This document shows positions 1 through 13,923 of a stretch of 64,000 nucleotides of DNA, in pieces. The notes under the pieces were generated by a model, which saw only the letters and a list, made by a program, of their open reading frames with translations, had not been told where the DNA came from and did not search any database. The stretch is taken from positions 190,872,214-190,936,213 of the forward strand of contig NC_084795.1 of NCBI RefSeq assembly GCF_963169125.1, in the 5' to 3' direction. How positions within the stretch are numbered: position 1 is the first letter of the stretch; every line of letters begins with the position of its first letter. This DNA comes from Humulus lupulus. Taxonomy: Eukaryota > Streptophyta > Magnoliopsida > Rosales > Cannabaceae. The position numbers were made by a program, and so were the translations under genes.

Positions 1-1785
1 GATCAATCGATTTAAGTTAACATCTATGTTTTATGACCTGGTTATTTCCAGGAACTTAATTTGAAAACTTAGTTCGTGATAACTTTTATCAATATCTCGT
101 GCTCTTTAACAAAAACAACGATCAATCGATTTAAGTTAACTTCTATGTTTTATGACCTGGTTATTTCCAGGAACTTAATTTGAAAACTTACTTCGTGTTA
201 ACTTTTATCAATATCTCGTGCTCTTTAAGAAAAACAACGATCAATCGATTTAAGTTAACATCTATGTTTTATGACCTGGTTATTTCCAGGAACTTAATTT
301 GTAAACTTAGTTCGTGATAACTTTTATCAATATCTCGTGCTCTTTAACAAAAACAACGATCAATCGATTTAAGTTAACTTCTATGTTTTATGACCTGGTT
401 ATTTCCAGGAACTTAATTTGAAAACTTAGTTCGTGTTAACTTTTATTAATATCTCGTGCTCTTTAAGAAAAACAACGATCAATCGATTTAAGTTAACTTC
501 TAAGATTTATGACCTGGTTAATTCCAGGAACTTAATTTGAAAACTTAGTTCGTGTTAACTTTTATCAATATCTCGTGCTCTTTAAGAAAAACAACGATCA
601 ATCGATTTAAGTTAACTTCTAAGTTTTATGACCTGGTTATTTCCAGGAACTTAATTTGAAAACTTAGTTCGTGTTAACTTTTATCAATATCTCGTGCTCT
701 TTAAGAAAAACAACAATCAATCGATTTAAGTTAACTTCTAAGTTTTATGACCTGGTTATTTCCAGGAACTTAATTTGAAAACTTAGTTCGTGTAAACTTT
801 TATCAATATCTCGTGCTCTTTAAGAAAAACAACGATCAATCGATTTAAGTTAACTTCTAAGTTTTATGACCTGGTTATTTCCAGGAACTTAATTTGAATT
901 CTTAGTTCGTGTTAACTTTTATCAATATCTCGTGCTCTTTAAGAAAAACAACGATCAATCGATTTAAGTTAACTGCTAAGATTTATGACCTGGTTATTTC
1001 CAGGAACTTAATTTGAAAACTTAGTTCGTGTTAACTTTTATCCATATCTCGTGCTCTTTAAGAAAAACAACGATCAATCGATTTAAGTTAACTTCTAAGT
1101 TTTATGCCTTGGTTATTTCTAGGAACTTAATATGAAAACTTAGTTCGTGTTAACTATTATCAATATCTCGTGCTCTTTAAGAAAAACAACGATCAATCGA
1201 TTTAAGTTAACTTCTATGTTTTATGACCTGGTTATTTCCAGGAACTTAATTTGAAAACTTAGTTCGTGTTAACTTTTATCAATATCTCGTGCTCTTTAAG
1301 AAAAACAACGATCAATCGATTTAAGTTAACTTCTAAGTTTTATGACCTGGTTATATCTTGGAACATCATTTGAAAACTTAGTTCGTGTTAACTTTTATCA
1401 ATATCTCGTGCCCTTTAAGAAAAACAACGATCAATCGATTTAAGTTAACATCTATGTTTTATGACCTGGTTATTTCCAGGAACTTAATTTGAAAACTTAG
1501 TTCGTGTTAACTTTTATCAATATCTCGTGCTCTTTAAGAAAAACAACGATCAATCGATTTAAGTTAACTTCTAAGATTTATGACCTGGTTATTTCCAGGA
1601 ACTTAATTTGAATACTTAGTTCGTGTTAACTTTTATCAATATCTCGTGCTCTTTAAGAAAAACAACGATCAATCGATTTAAGTTAACTTCTAAGTTTTAT
1701 GACCTGGTTATTTCCAGGAACTTAATTTGAAAACTTAGTTCGTGTTAACTATTATCAATATCTCGTGCTCTTTAAGAAAAACAAC
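1..1785. repeat. Satellite segmental duplication, copy 1 (15 monomers, 33-monomer offset)
   Basis: Monomers 1-15 match monomers 34-48 in every private variant I checked: GTAAACTTAG in monomer 3, TTATTAATATC in 4, GGTTAATTCC in 5, CAACAATC in 7, GAATTCTTAG in 8, ACTGCTAAG in 9, and TATCTTGGAACATC in 12. I saw no difference by eye. The match starts at the window edge, so the true block is probably longer. Confidence 0.9.
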
Positions 1786-3927
1786 GATCAATCGATTTAA
1801 GTTAACTTCTAAGTTTTATGACCTGGTTATTTCCAGGAACTTAATTTGAAAACTTAGTTCGTGTTAACTATTATCAATATCTCGTGCTCTTTAAGAAAAA
1901 CAACGATCAATCGATTTAAGTTAACTTCTAAGATTTATGACCTGGTTATTTCCAGGAACTTAATTTGAATACTTAGTTCGTGTTAACTTTTATCAATATC
2001 TCGTGCTCTTTATGAAAAACAACGATGAATCGATTTAAGTTAACTTCTAAGTTTTATGACCTGGTTATTTCCAGGAACTTAATTTGAAAACTTAGTTCGT
2101 GTTAACTTTTATCAATATCTCGTGCTCTTTAAGAAAAACAACGATCAATCGATTTAAGTTAACTTCTAAGTTTTATGACCTGGTTATTTCCAGGAACTTA
2201 ATTTGAAAACTTAGTTCGTGTTAACTATTATCAATATCTCGTGCTCTTTAAGAAAAACAACGATCAATCGATATAAGTTAACTTCTAAGTTTTATGACCT
2301 GGTTATTTCCAGGAACTTAATTTGAAAACTTAGTTCGTGTTAACTATTATCAATATCTCGTGCTCTTTAAGAAAAACAACGATCAATCGATTTAAGTTAA
2401 CTTCTAAGTTTTATGACCTGGTTATTTCTAGGAACTTAATTTGAAAACTTAATTCGTGTTAACTTTTATCAATATCTCGTGCTCTTTAAGAAAAACAACT
2501 TTCATTCGATTTAAGTTAACTTCTAAGTATTATGACCTGGTTATTTCCAGGAACTTAATTTCAAAACTTAGTTCGTGTTAACTTTTATCAATATCTCGTG
2601 CTCTTTAAGAAAAACAACGATTAATCGATTTAAGTTAACTTCTAAGTTTTATGACCTGGTTATTTCCAGGAACTTAATTTGAAAACTTAGTTCGCGTTAA
2701 CTATTATCAATATCTCGTGCTCTTTAAGAAAAACAACGATCAATCGATTTAAGTTAACTTCTAAGTTTTATGACCTGGTTATTTCCAGGAACTTAATTTG
2801 AAAACTTAGTTCGTGCTAACTATTATCAATATCTCGTGCTCTTTAAGAAAAACAACGATCAATCGATTGAAGTTAACTTCTAAGTTTTATGACCTGGTTA
2901 TTTCCAGGAACTTAATTTGAATTCTTAGTTCGTGTTAACTTTTATCAATATCTCGTGCACTTTAAGAAAAACAACGATCAATCGATTTAAGTTAACTTCT
3001 AAGTTTTATGACCAGGTTATTTCTAGGAACTTAATTTGAAAACTTAGTTCGTGTTAAATTTTATCAATATCTCGTGCTCTTTAAGAAAAACAACGATCAA
3101 TCGATTTAAGTTCACTTCTATATTTTATGACCTGGTTATTTCCAGGAACTTAATTTGATAACTTAGTTCGTGTTAACTTTTATTAATATCTCGTGCTCTT
3201 TAAGAAAAACAACGATCAATCGATTTAAGTTAACTTCTAAGATTTATGACCTGGTTAATTCCAGGAACTTAATTTGAAAACTTAGTTCGTGTTAACTTTT
3301 ATCAATATCTCGTGCTCTTTAAGAAAAACAACGATCAATCGATTTAAGTTAACTTCTAAGTTTTATGACCTGGTTATTTCCAGGAACTTAATTTGAAAAC
3401 TTAGTTCGTGTTAACTTTTATCAATATCTCGTGCTCTTTAAGAAAAACAACAATCAATCGATTTAAGTTAACTTCTAAGTTTTATGACCTGGTTATTTCC
3501 AGGAACTTAATTTGAAAACTTAGTTCGTGTAAACTTTTATCAATATCTCGTGCTCTTTAAGAAAAACAACAATCAATCGATTTAAGTTAACTTCTAAGTT
3601 TTATGACCTGGTTATTTCTAGGAACTTAATTTGAAAACTTACTTCGTGTTAACTTTTATCAATATCTCGTGCTCTTTAAGAAAAACAACGATCAATCGAT
3701 TTAAGTTAACATCTATGTTTTATGACCTGGTTATTTCCAGGAACTTAATTTGAAAACTTAGTTCGTGATAACTTTTATCAATATCTCGTGCTCTTTAACA
3801 AAAACAACGATCAATCGATTTAAGTTAACTTCTATGTTTTATGACCTGGTTATTTCCAGGAACTTAATTTGAAAACTTACTTCGTGTTAACTTTTATCAA
3901 TATCTCGTGCTCTTTAAGAAAAACAAC

Positions 3928-5712
3928 GATCAATCGATTTAAGTTAACATCTATGTTTTATGACCTGGTTATTTCCAGGAACTTAATTTGAAAACTTAGT
4001 TCGTGATAACTTTTATCAATATCTCGTGCTCTTTAACAAAAACAACGATCAATCGATTTAAGTTAACTTCTATGTTTTATGACCTGGTTATTTCCAGGAA
4101 CTTAATTTGAAAACTTACTTCGTGTTAACTTTTATCAATATCTCGTGCTCTTTAAGAAAAACAACGATCAATCGATTTAAGTTAACATCTATGTTTTATG
4201 ACCTGGTTATTTCCAGGAACTTAATTTGTAAACTTAGTTCGTGATAACTTTTATCAATATCTCGTGCTCTTTAACAAAAACAACGATCAATCGATTTAAG
4301 TTAACTTCTATGTTTTATGACCTGGTTATTTCCAGGAACTTAATTTGAAAACTTAGTTCGTGTTAACTTTTATTAATATCTCGTGCTCTTTAAGAAAAAC
4401 AACGATCAATCGATTTAAGTTAACTTCTAAGATTTATGACCTGGTTAATTCCAGGAACTTAATTTGAAAACTTAGTTCGTGTTAACTTTTATCAATATCT
4501 CGTGCTCTTTAAGAAAAACAACGATCAATCGATTTAAGTTAACTTCTAAGTTTTATGACCTGGTTATTTCCAGGAACTTAATTTGAAAACTTAGTTCGTG
4601 TTAACTTTTATCAATATCTCGTGCTCTTTAAGAAAAACAACAATCAATCGATTTAAGTTAACTTCTAAGTTTTATGACCTGGTTATTTCCAGGAACTTAA
4701 TTTGAAAACTTAGTTCGTGTAAACTTTTATCAATATCTCGTGCTCTTTAAGAAAAACAACGATCAATCGATTTAAGTTAACTTCTAAGTTTTATGACCTG
4801 GTTATTTCCAGGAACTTAATTTGAATTCTTAGTTCGTGTTAACTTTTATCAATATCTCGTGCTCTTTAAGAAAAACAACGATCAATCGATTTAAGTTAAC
4901 TGCTAAGATTTATGACCTGGTTATTTCCAGGAACTTAATTTGAAAACTTAGTTCGTGTTAACTTTTATCCATATCTCGTGCTCTTTAAGAAAAACAACGA
5001 TCAATCGATTTAAGTTAACTTCTAAGTTTTATGCCTTGGTTATTTCTAGGAACTTAATATGAAAACTTAGTTCGTGTTAACTATTATCAATATCTCGTGC
5101 TCTTTAAGAAAAACAACGATCAATCGATTTAAGTTAACTTCTATGTTTTATGACCTGGTTATTTCCAGGAACTTAATTTGAAAACTTAGTTCGTGTTAAC
5201 TTTTATCAATATCTCGTGCTCTTTAAGAAAAACAACGATCAATCGATTTAAGTTAACTTCTAAGTTTTATGACCTGGTTATATCTTGGAACATCATTTGA
5301 AAACTTAGTTCGTGTTAACTTTTATCAATATCTCGTGCCCTTTAAGAAAAACAACGATCAATCGATTTAAGTTAACATCTATGTTTTATGACCTGGTTAT
5401 TTCCAGGAACTTAATTTGAAAACTTAGTTCGTGTTAACTTTTATCAATATCTCGTGCTCTTTAAGAAAAACAACGATCAATCGATTTAAGTTAACTTCTA
5501 AGATTTATGACCTGGTTATTTCCAGGAACTTAATTTGAATACTTAGTTCGTGTTAACTTTTATCAATATCTCGTGCTCTTTAAGAAAAACAACGATCAAT
5601 CGATTTAAGTTAACTTCTAAGTTTTATGACCTGGTTATTTCCAGGAACTTAATTTGAAAACTTAGTTCGTGTTAACTATTATCAATATCTCGTGCTCTTT
5701 AAGAAAAACAAC
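3928..5712. repeat. Satellite segmental duplication, copy 2 (offset 3927 bp)
   Basis: Second copy of 1-1785, displaced by exactly 33 x 119 bp. The match breaks at monomer 49 (5713), which carries GAATTCTTAG and GTGCACTTTAAG and instead resembles monomer 25 (2857). Near identity shows that this duplication is recent. Confidence 0.9.
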
Positions 5713-8700
5713 GATCAATCGATTTAAGTTAACTTCTAAGTTTTATGACCTGGTTATTTCCAGGAACTTAATTTGAATTCTTAGTTCGTGTTAACTTTTA
5801 TCAATATCTCGTGCACTTTAAGAAAAACAACGATCAATCGATTTAAGTTAACTTCTAAGTTTTATGACCAGGTTATTTCTAGGACCTTAATTTGAAAACT
5901 TAGTTCGTGTTAAATTTTATCAATATCTCGTGCTATTTAAGAAAAACAACGATCAATCGATTTAAGTTCACATCTATATTTTATGACCTGGTTATTTCCA
6001 GGAACTTAATTTGAAAACTTAGTTCGTGTTAACTTTTTTCAATATCTCGTGCTCTTTAAGAAAAACAACGATCAATCGATTTAAGTTAACTTCTAAGATT
6101 TATGACCTGGTTATTTCCAGGAACTTAATTTGAAAACTTAGTTCGTGTTAACTTTTATCAATATCTCGTGCTCTTTAAGAAAAACAACGATCAATCGATT
6201 TAAGTTAACTGCTAAGATTTATGACCTGGTTATTTCCAGGAACTTGATTTGAAAACTTAGTTCGTGTTAACTTTTATCAATATCTCGTGCTCTTTAAGAA
6301 AAACAACGATCAATCGATTTAAGTTAACTTCTAAGTTTTATGACCTGGTTATTTCCAGGAACTTAATTTGAAAACTTAGTTCGTGTAAACTTTTATCAAT
6401 ATCTCGTGCTCTTTAAGAAAAACAACAATCAATCGATTTAAGTTAACTTCTAAGTTTTATGACCTGGTTATTTCTAGGAACTTAATTTGAAAACTTACTT
6501 CGTGTTAACTTTTATCAATATCTCGTGCTCTTTAAGAAAAACAACGATCAATCGATTTAAGTTAACATCTATGTTTTATGACCTGGTTATTTCCAGGAAC
6601 TTAATTTGAAAACTTAGTTCGTGATAACTTTTATCAATATCTCGTGCTCTTTAACAAAAACAACGATCAATCGATTTAAGTTAACTTCTATGTTTTATGA
6701 CCTGGTTATTTCCAGGAACTTAATTTGAAAACTTACTTCGTGTTAACTTTTATCAATATCTCGTGCTCTTTAAGAAAAACAACGATCAATCGATTTAAGT
6801 TAACATCTATATTTTATGACCTGGTTATTTCCAGGAACTTAATTTGAAAACTTAGTTCGTGATAACTTTTATCAATATCTCGTGCTCTTTAACAAAAACA
6901 ACGATCAATCGATTTAAGTTAACTTCTATGTTTTATGACCTGGTTATTTCCAGGAACTTAATTTGAAAACTCAGTTCGTGTTAACTTTTATCAATATCTC
7001 GTGCTCTTTAAGAAAAACAACGATCAATCGATTTAAGTTAACTTCTAAGTTTTATGCCCTGGTTATTTCTTGGAACATAATTTGAAAACTTTGTTCGTGT
7101 TAAATTTTATCAATATCTCGTGCTCTTTAAGAAAAACAACGATCAATCGATTTAAGTTCACTTCTATATTTTATGACCTGGTTATTTCCAGGAACTTAAT
7201 TTGAAAACTTAGTTCGTGTTAACTTTTATCAATATCTCGTGCTCTTTAAGAAAAACAACGATCAATCGATTTAAGTTAACTTCTAAGTTTTATGACCTGG
7301 TTATTTCCAGGAACTTAATTTGAAAACTTAGTTCGTGTTAACTTTTATCAATATCTCGTGCTCTTCAAGATAAACAACGATCAATCGATTTAAGTTAACT
7401 TCTAAGTTTTATGCCTTGGTTATTTCTAGGAACTTAATTTGAAAACTTAGTTCGTGTTAACTTTTATCAATATCTCGTGCTCTTTAAGAAAAACAACGAT
7501 CAATCGATTTAAGTTCACTTCTTTATTTTATGACCAGGTTATTTCTAGGAACTTAATTTGAAAACTTAGTTCGTGTTAAATTTTATCAATATCTCGTGCT
7601 CTTTAAGAAAAACAACGATCAATCGATTTAAGTTCACATCTATATTTTATGACCTGGTTATTTCCAGGAACTTAATTTGAAAACTTAGTTCGTGTTAACT
7701 TTTATCAATATCTCGTGCTCTTTAAGAAAAACAACGATCAATCGATTGAAGTTAACTTCTAAGTTTTATGACCTGGTTATTACCAGGAACTTAATTTGAA
7801 AACTTAGTTCGTGTTAACTTTTATCAATATCTCGTGCTCTTTAAGAAAAACAACCATCAATCGATTTAAGTTAACTTCTATGTATTATGAGCTGGTTATT
7901 TCTAGGAACTTAATTTGAAAACTTAGTTCGTGTTAACTATTATCAATATCTCGTGCTCTTTAAGAAAAACAACGATCAATCGATTTAAGTTAACTTCTAA
8001 GTTTTATGACCTGGTTATTTCCAGGAACTTAATTTGAATTCTTAGTTCGTGTTAACTTTTATCAATATCTCGTGCTCTTTAAGAAAAACAACGATCAATC
8101 GATTTAAGTTAACTGCTAAGATTTATGACCTGGTTATTTCCAGGAACTTAATTTGAAAACTTAGTTCGTGTTAACTTTTATCAATATCTCGTGCTCTTTA
8201 AGAAAAACAACAATCAATCGATTTAAGTTAACTTCTAAGTTTTATGACCTGGTTATTTCTAGGAACTTAATTTGAAAACTTACTTCGTGTTAACTTTTAT
8301 CAATATCTCGTGCTCTTTAAGAAAAACAACGATCAATCGATTTAAGTTAACATCTATGTTTTATGACCTGGTTATTTCCAGGAACTTAATTTGAAAACTT
8401 AGTTCGTGTAAACTTTTATCAATATCTCGTGCTCTTTAAGAAAAACAACAATCAATCGATTTAAGTTAACTTCTAAGTTTTATGACCTGGTTATTTCTAG
8501 GAACTTAATTTGAAAACTTACTTCGTGTTAACTTTTATCAATATCTCGTGCTCTTTAAGAAAAACAACGATCAATCGATTTAAGTTAACATCTATGTTTT
8601 ATGACCTGGTTATTTCCAGGAACTTAATTTGAAAACTTAGTTCGTGATAACTTTTATCAATATCTCGTGCTCTTTAACAAAAACAACGATCAATCGATTT

Positions 8701-11305
8701 AAGTTAACTTCTATGTTTTATGACCTGGTTATTTCCAGGAACTTAATTTGAAAACTTACTTCGTGTTAACTTTTATCAATATCTCGTGCTCTTTAAGAAA
8801 AACAACGATCAATCGATTTAAGTTAACATCTATGTTTTATGACCTGGTTATTTCCAGGAACTTAATTTGAAAACTTAGTTCGTGATAACTTTTATCAATA
8901 TCTCGTGCTCTTTAACAAAAACAACGATCAATCGATTTAAGTTAACTTCTATGTTTTATGACCTGGTTATTTCCAGGAACTTAATTTGAAAACTCAGTTC
9001 GTGTCAACTTTTATCAATATCTCGTGCTCTTTAAGAAAAACAACGATCAATCGATTTAAGTTAACTTCTAAGATTTATGACCTGGTTATTTCCAGGAACT
9101 TAATTTGAAAACTTAGTTCGTGTTAACTTTTATCAATATCTCGTGCTCTTTAAGAAAAACAACGATCAATCGATTTAAGTTAACTGCTAAGATTTATGAC
9201 CTGGTTATTTCCAGGAACTTAATTTGAAAACTTAGTTCGTGTAAACTTTTATCAATATCTCGTGCTCTTTAAGAAAAACAACAATCAATCGATTTAAGTT
9301 AACTTCTAAGTTTTATGACCTGGTTATTTCTAGGAACTTAATTTGAAAACTTAGTTCGTGTTAACTTTTATCAATATCTCGTGCTCTTTAAGAAAAACAA
9401 CGATCAATCGATTTAAGTTAACTTCTAAGTTTTATGACCTGGTTATTTCCAGGAACTTAATTTGAAAACTTAGTTCGTGTTAACTTTTATCAAAATCTCG
9501 TGCTCTTTAAGAAAAACAACGATCAATCGATTTAAGTTAACTTCTAAGTTTTATGACCTGGTTATTTCCAGGAACTTAATTTGAAAACTTAGTTCGTGTA
9601 AACTTTTATCAATATCTCGTGCTCTTTAAGAAAAACAACAATCAATCGATTTAAGTTAACTTCTAAGTTTTATGACCTGGTTATTTCTAGGAACTTAATT
9701 TGAAAACTTAGTTCGTGTTAACTTTTATCAATATCTCGTGCTCTTTAAGAAAAACAACGATCAATCGATTTAAGTTAACATCTATGTTTTATGACCTGGT
9801 TATTTCCAGGAACTTAATTTGAAAACTTAGTTCGTGATAACTTTTATCAATATCTCGTGCTCTTTAACAAAAACAACGATCAATCGATTTAAGTTAACTT
9901 CTATGTTTTATGACCTGGTTATTTCCAGGAACTTAATTTGAAAACTTACTTCGTGTTAACTATTATCAATATCTCGTGCTCTTTAAGAAAAACAACGATC
10001 AATCGATTTAAGTTAACATCTATGTTTTATGACCTGGTTATTTCCAGGAACTTAATTTGAAAACTTAGTTCGTGATAACTTTTATCAATATCTCGTGCTC
10101 TTTAACAAAAACAACGATCAATCGATTTAAGTTAACTTCTATGTTTTATGACCTGGTTATTTCCAGGAACTTAATTTGAAAACTTAGTTCGTGTTAACTT
10201 TTATCAATATCTCGTGCTCTTTAAGAAAAACAACGATCAATCGAATTAAGTTAACTTCTAAGTTTTATGCCCTGGTTATTTCTTGGAACATAATTTGAAA
10301 ACTTAGTTCGTGTTAAATTTTATCAATATCTCGTGCTCTTTAAGAAAAACAACGATCAATCGATTTAAGTTCACTTCTATATTTTATGACCTGGTTATTT
10401 CCAGGAACTTAATATGAAAACTTAGTTCGTGTTAACTTTTACCAATATCTCGTGCTCTTTAAGAAAAACAACGATCAATCGATTTAAGTTAACTTCTAAG
10501 TTTTATGACCTGGTTATTTCCAGGAACTTAATTTGAAAACTTAATTCGTGTTAACTTTTATCAATATCTCGTGCTCTTTAAGATAAACAACGATCAATCA
10601 ATTTAAGTTAACTTCTAAGTTTTATGCCTTGGTTATTTCCAGGAACTTAATTTGAAAACTTAGTTCGTGTTAACTTTTATCAATATCTCGTGCTCTTTAA
10701 GAAAAAGAACGATCTATCGATTTAAGTTAACTTCTAAGTTTTATGACCTGGTTATTTCCAGGAACTTAATTTGAAAACTTAGTTCGTGTTAACTTTTATC
10801 AATATCTCGTGCTCTTTAAGAAAAACAACAATCAATCGATTGAAGTTAACTTCTAAGTTTTATGACCTGGTTATTTCTAGGAACTTAATTTGAAAACTTA
10901 CTTCGTGTTAACTTTTATCAATATCTCGTGCTCTTTAAGAAAAACAACGATCAATCGATTTAAGTTAACATCTATGTTTTATGACCTGGTTATTTCCAGG
11001 AACTTAATTTGAAAACTTAGTTCGTGATAACTTTTATCAATATCTCGTGCTCTTTAACAAAAACAACGATCAATCGATTTAAGTTAACTTCTATGTTTTA
11101 TGACCTGGTTATTTCCAGGAACTTAATTTGAAAACTTAGTTCGTGTTAACTATTATCAATATCTCGTGCTCTTTAAGAAAATCAACGATCAATCGATTTA
11201 AGTTAACTTCTAAGTTTTATGACCTGGTTATTTCCAGGAACTTAATTTGAAAACTTAGTTCGTGTTAACTTTAATCAATATCTCGTGCTCTTTAAGAAAA
11301 ACAAC

Positions 11306-12138
11306 GATCAATCGATTTAAGTTAACTTCTAAGTTTTATGACCTGGTTATATCTAGGAACATCATTTGAAAACTTAGTTCGTGTTAACTTTTATCAATAT
11401 CTCGTGCCCTTTAAGAAAAACAACGATTAATCGATTTAAGTTAACATCTATGTTTTATGACCTGGTTATTTCCAGGAACATAATTTGAAAACTTAGTTCG
11501 TGTTAACTTTTATCCATATCTCTTGCTCTTTAAGGAAAACAATGATCAATCGATTTAAGTTAACTTCTAAGTTTTATGCCTTGGTTATTTCTAGGAACTT
11601 AATATGAAAACTTAGTTCGTGTTAACTTTTATCCATATCTCGTGCTCTTTAAGAAATACAACGATCAATCGATTTAAGTTAACTTCTATGTTTTATGACC
11701 TGGTTACTTCCAGGAACTTAATTTGAAAACTTAGTTCCTCTGAACTTTTACCAATATCTTGTCCTCTTTAAGAAAAACAACGATCAATCGATTTAAGTTA
11801 ACTTCTAAGTTTTATGACCTGGTTATTTACAGGAACTTAATTTGAAAACTTAGTTCGTGTTAACTTTTATCAATATCTCGTGCTCTTTAAGAAAAACAAC
11901 GATCGATCGATTTAAGTTAACTTCTAAGTTTTATGCCTTGGTTATTTCTAGGAACTTAATTTGAAAACTTAGTTCGTGTTAACTTTTATCAATATCTCGT
12001 GCTCTTTAAGAAAAACAACGATCAATCGATTTAAGTTAACTTCTAAGTTTTATGCCTTGGTTATTTCTAGGAACTTAATAAGAAAACTTAGTTCGTGTTA
12101 ACTTTTATCAATATCTCGTGCTCTTTAAGAAAAACAAC
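11306..12138. repeat. Satellite block, copy 1 of a 65-monomer-offset repeat
   Basis: Monomers 96-102 share an ordered set of rare variants with monomers 161-167: ATCTAGGAACATC, GATTAATCG, GCCTTGG with AATATGAAAAC, GAAATACAACG, GGTTACTTCC with TTCCTCTGAAC and ATCTTG. Several point differences separate the copies, so this duplication is older than the 33-monomer one. Confidence 0.8.
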
Positions 12139-12376
12139 GATCAATCGATTTAAGTTAACTTCTATGTTTTATGACCTGGTTACTTCCAGGAACTTAATTT
12201 GAAAACTTAGTTCGTCTGAACTTTTATCAATATCTTGTGCTCTTTAAGAAAAACAACGATCAATCGATTTAAGTTAACTTCTAAGTTTTATGACCTGGTT
12301 ATTTCCAGGAACTTAATTTGAAAACTTAGTTCGTGTTAACTTTTATCAATATCTCGTGCTCTTTAAGATAAACAAC

Positions 12377-13923
12377 GATCAATCGATTTAAGTTAACTTC
12401 TAAGTTTTATGCCTTGGTTATTTCGAGGAACTTAATTTAAAAACTTAGTTCGTGTTAACTTTTATCAATATCTCGTGCTCTTTAAGAAAAACAACGATCT
12501 ATCGATTTAAGTTAACTTCTAAGTTTTATGACCTGGTTATTTCCAGGAACTTAATTTGAAAACTTAGTTCGTGTTAACTTTTATCAATATCTCGTGCTCT
12601 TTAAGAAAAACAACAATCAATCGATTTAAGTTAACTTCTAAGTTTTATGACCTGGTTATTTCTAGGAGCTTAATTTGAAAACATACTTCGTGTTAACTTT
12701 TATCAATATCTCGTGCTCTTTAAGAAAAACAACGATCAATCGATTTAAGTTAACATCTATGTTTTATGACCTGGTTATTTCCAGGAACTTAATTTGAAAA
12801 CTTAGTTCGTGAAAACTTTTATCAATATCTCGTGCTCTTTAACAAAAACAACGATCAATCGATTTAAGTTAACTTCTATGTTTTATGACCTGGTTATTTC
12901 TAGGAACTTAATTTGAAAACTTAGTTCGTGTTAACTATTATCAATATCTCCTGCTCTTTAAGAAAAACAACGATCAATCGATTTAAGTTAACTTCTAAGT
13001 TTTATGACCTGGTTATTTCCAGGAACTTAATTTGAAAACTTAGTTCGTGTTAACTATTATCAATATCTCGTGCTCTTTAAGAAAAACAACGATCAATCGA
13101 TTTAAGTTAACTTCTAAGTTTTATGCCTTGGTTATTTCTAGGAACTTAATAAGAAAACTTAGTTCGTGTTAACTTTTATCAATATCTCGTGCTCTTTAAG
13201 ATAAACAACGATCAATCGATTTAAGTTAACTTCTAAGTTTTATGCCTTGGTTATTTCGAGGAACTTAATTTAAAAACTTAGTTCGTGTTAACTTTTATCA
13301 ATATCTCGTGCTCTTTAAGAAAAACAACGATCTATCGATTTAAGTTAACTTCTAAGTTTTATGACCTGGTTATTTCCAGGAACTTAATTTGAAAACTTAG
13401 TTCGTGTTAACTTTTATCAATATCTCGTGCTCTTTAAGAAAAACAACAATCATTCGATTTAAGTTAACTTCTAAGTTTTATGACCTGGTTATTTCTAGGA
13501 GCTTAATTTGAAAACATACTTCGTGTTAACTTTTATCAATATCTCGTGCTCTTTAAGAAAAACAACGATCAATCGATTTAAGTTAACATCTATGTTTTAT
13601 GACCTGGTTATTTCCAGGAACTTAATTTGAAAACTTAGTTCGTGAAAACTTTTATCAATATCTCGTGCTCTTTAACAAAAACAACGATCAATCGATTTAA
13701 GTTAACTTCTATGTTTTATGACCTGGTTATTTCTAGGAACTTAATTTGAAAACTTAGTTCGTGTTAACTATTATCAATATCTCCTGCTCTTTAAGAAAAA
13801 CAACGATCAATCGATTTAAGTTAACTTCTAAGTTTTATGACCTGGTTATTTCCAGGAAATTAATTTGAAAACTTAGTTCGTGTTAACTATTATCAATATC
13901 TCGTGCTCTTTAAGAAAAACAAC
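12377..13923. repeat. Satellite tandem duplication, 7-monomer offset (833 bp)
   Basis: Monomers 105-110 (12377-13090) repeat as 112-117 (13210-13923). Shared markers are GGTTATTTCGAGG, GATCTATCG, GGAGCTTAATTTG with AAACATACTTCG, GTGAAAAC, and ATCTCCTGCTC. Monomer 111 is a hybrid: its 5' part has the AATAAGAAAAC of monomer 102, while its end has the AAGATAAAC of monomer 104. This is what an in-register unequal exchange would leave. Confidence 0.85.

Noticed and set aside
1..119. Monomer as an ancient dimer of about 60 bp
   Set aside because: Two GTTAACTT sites 62 bp apart suggest it, but the rest of the halves do not align convincingly.
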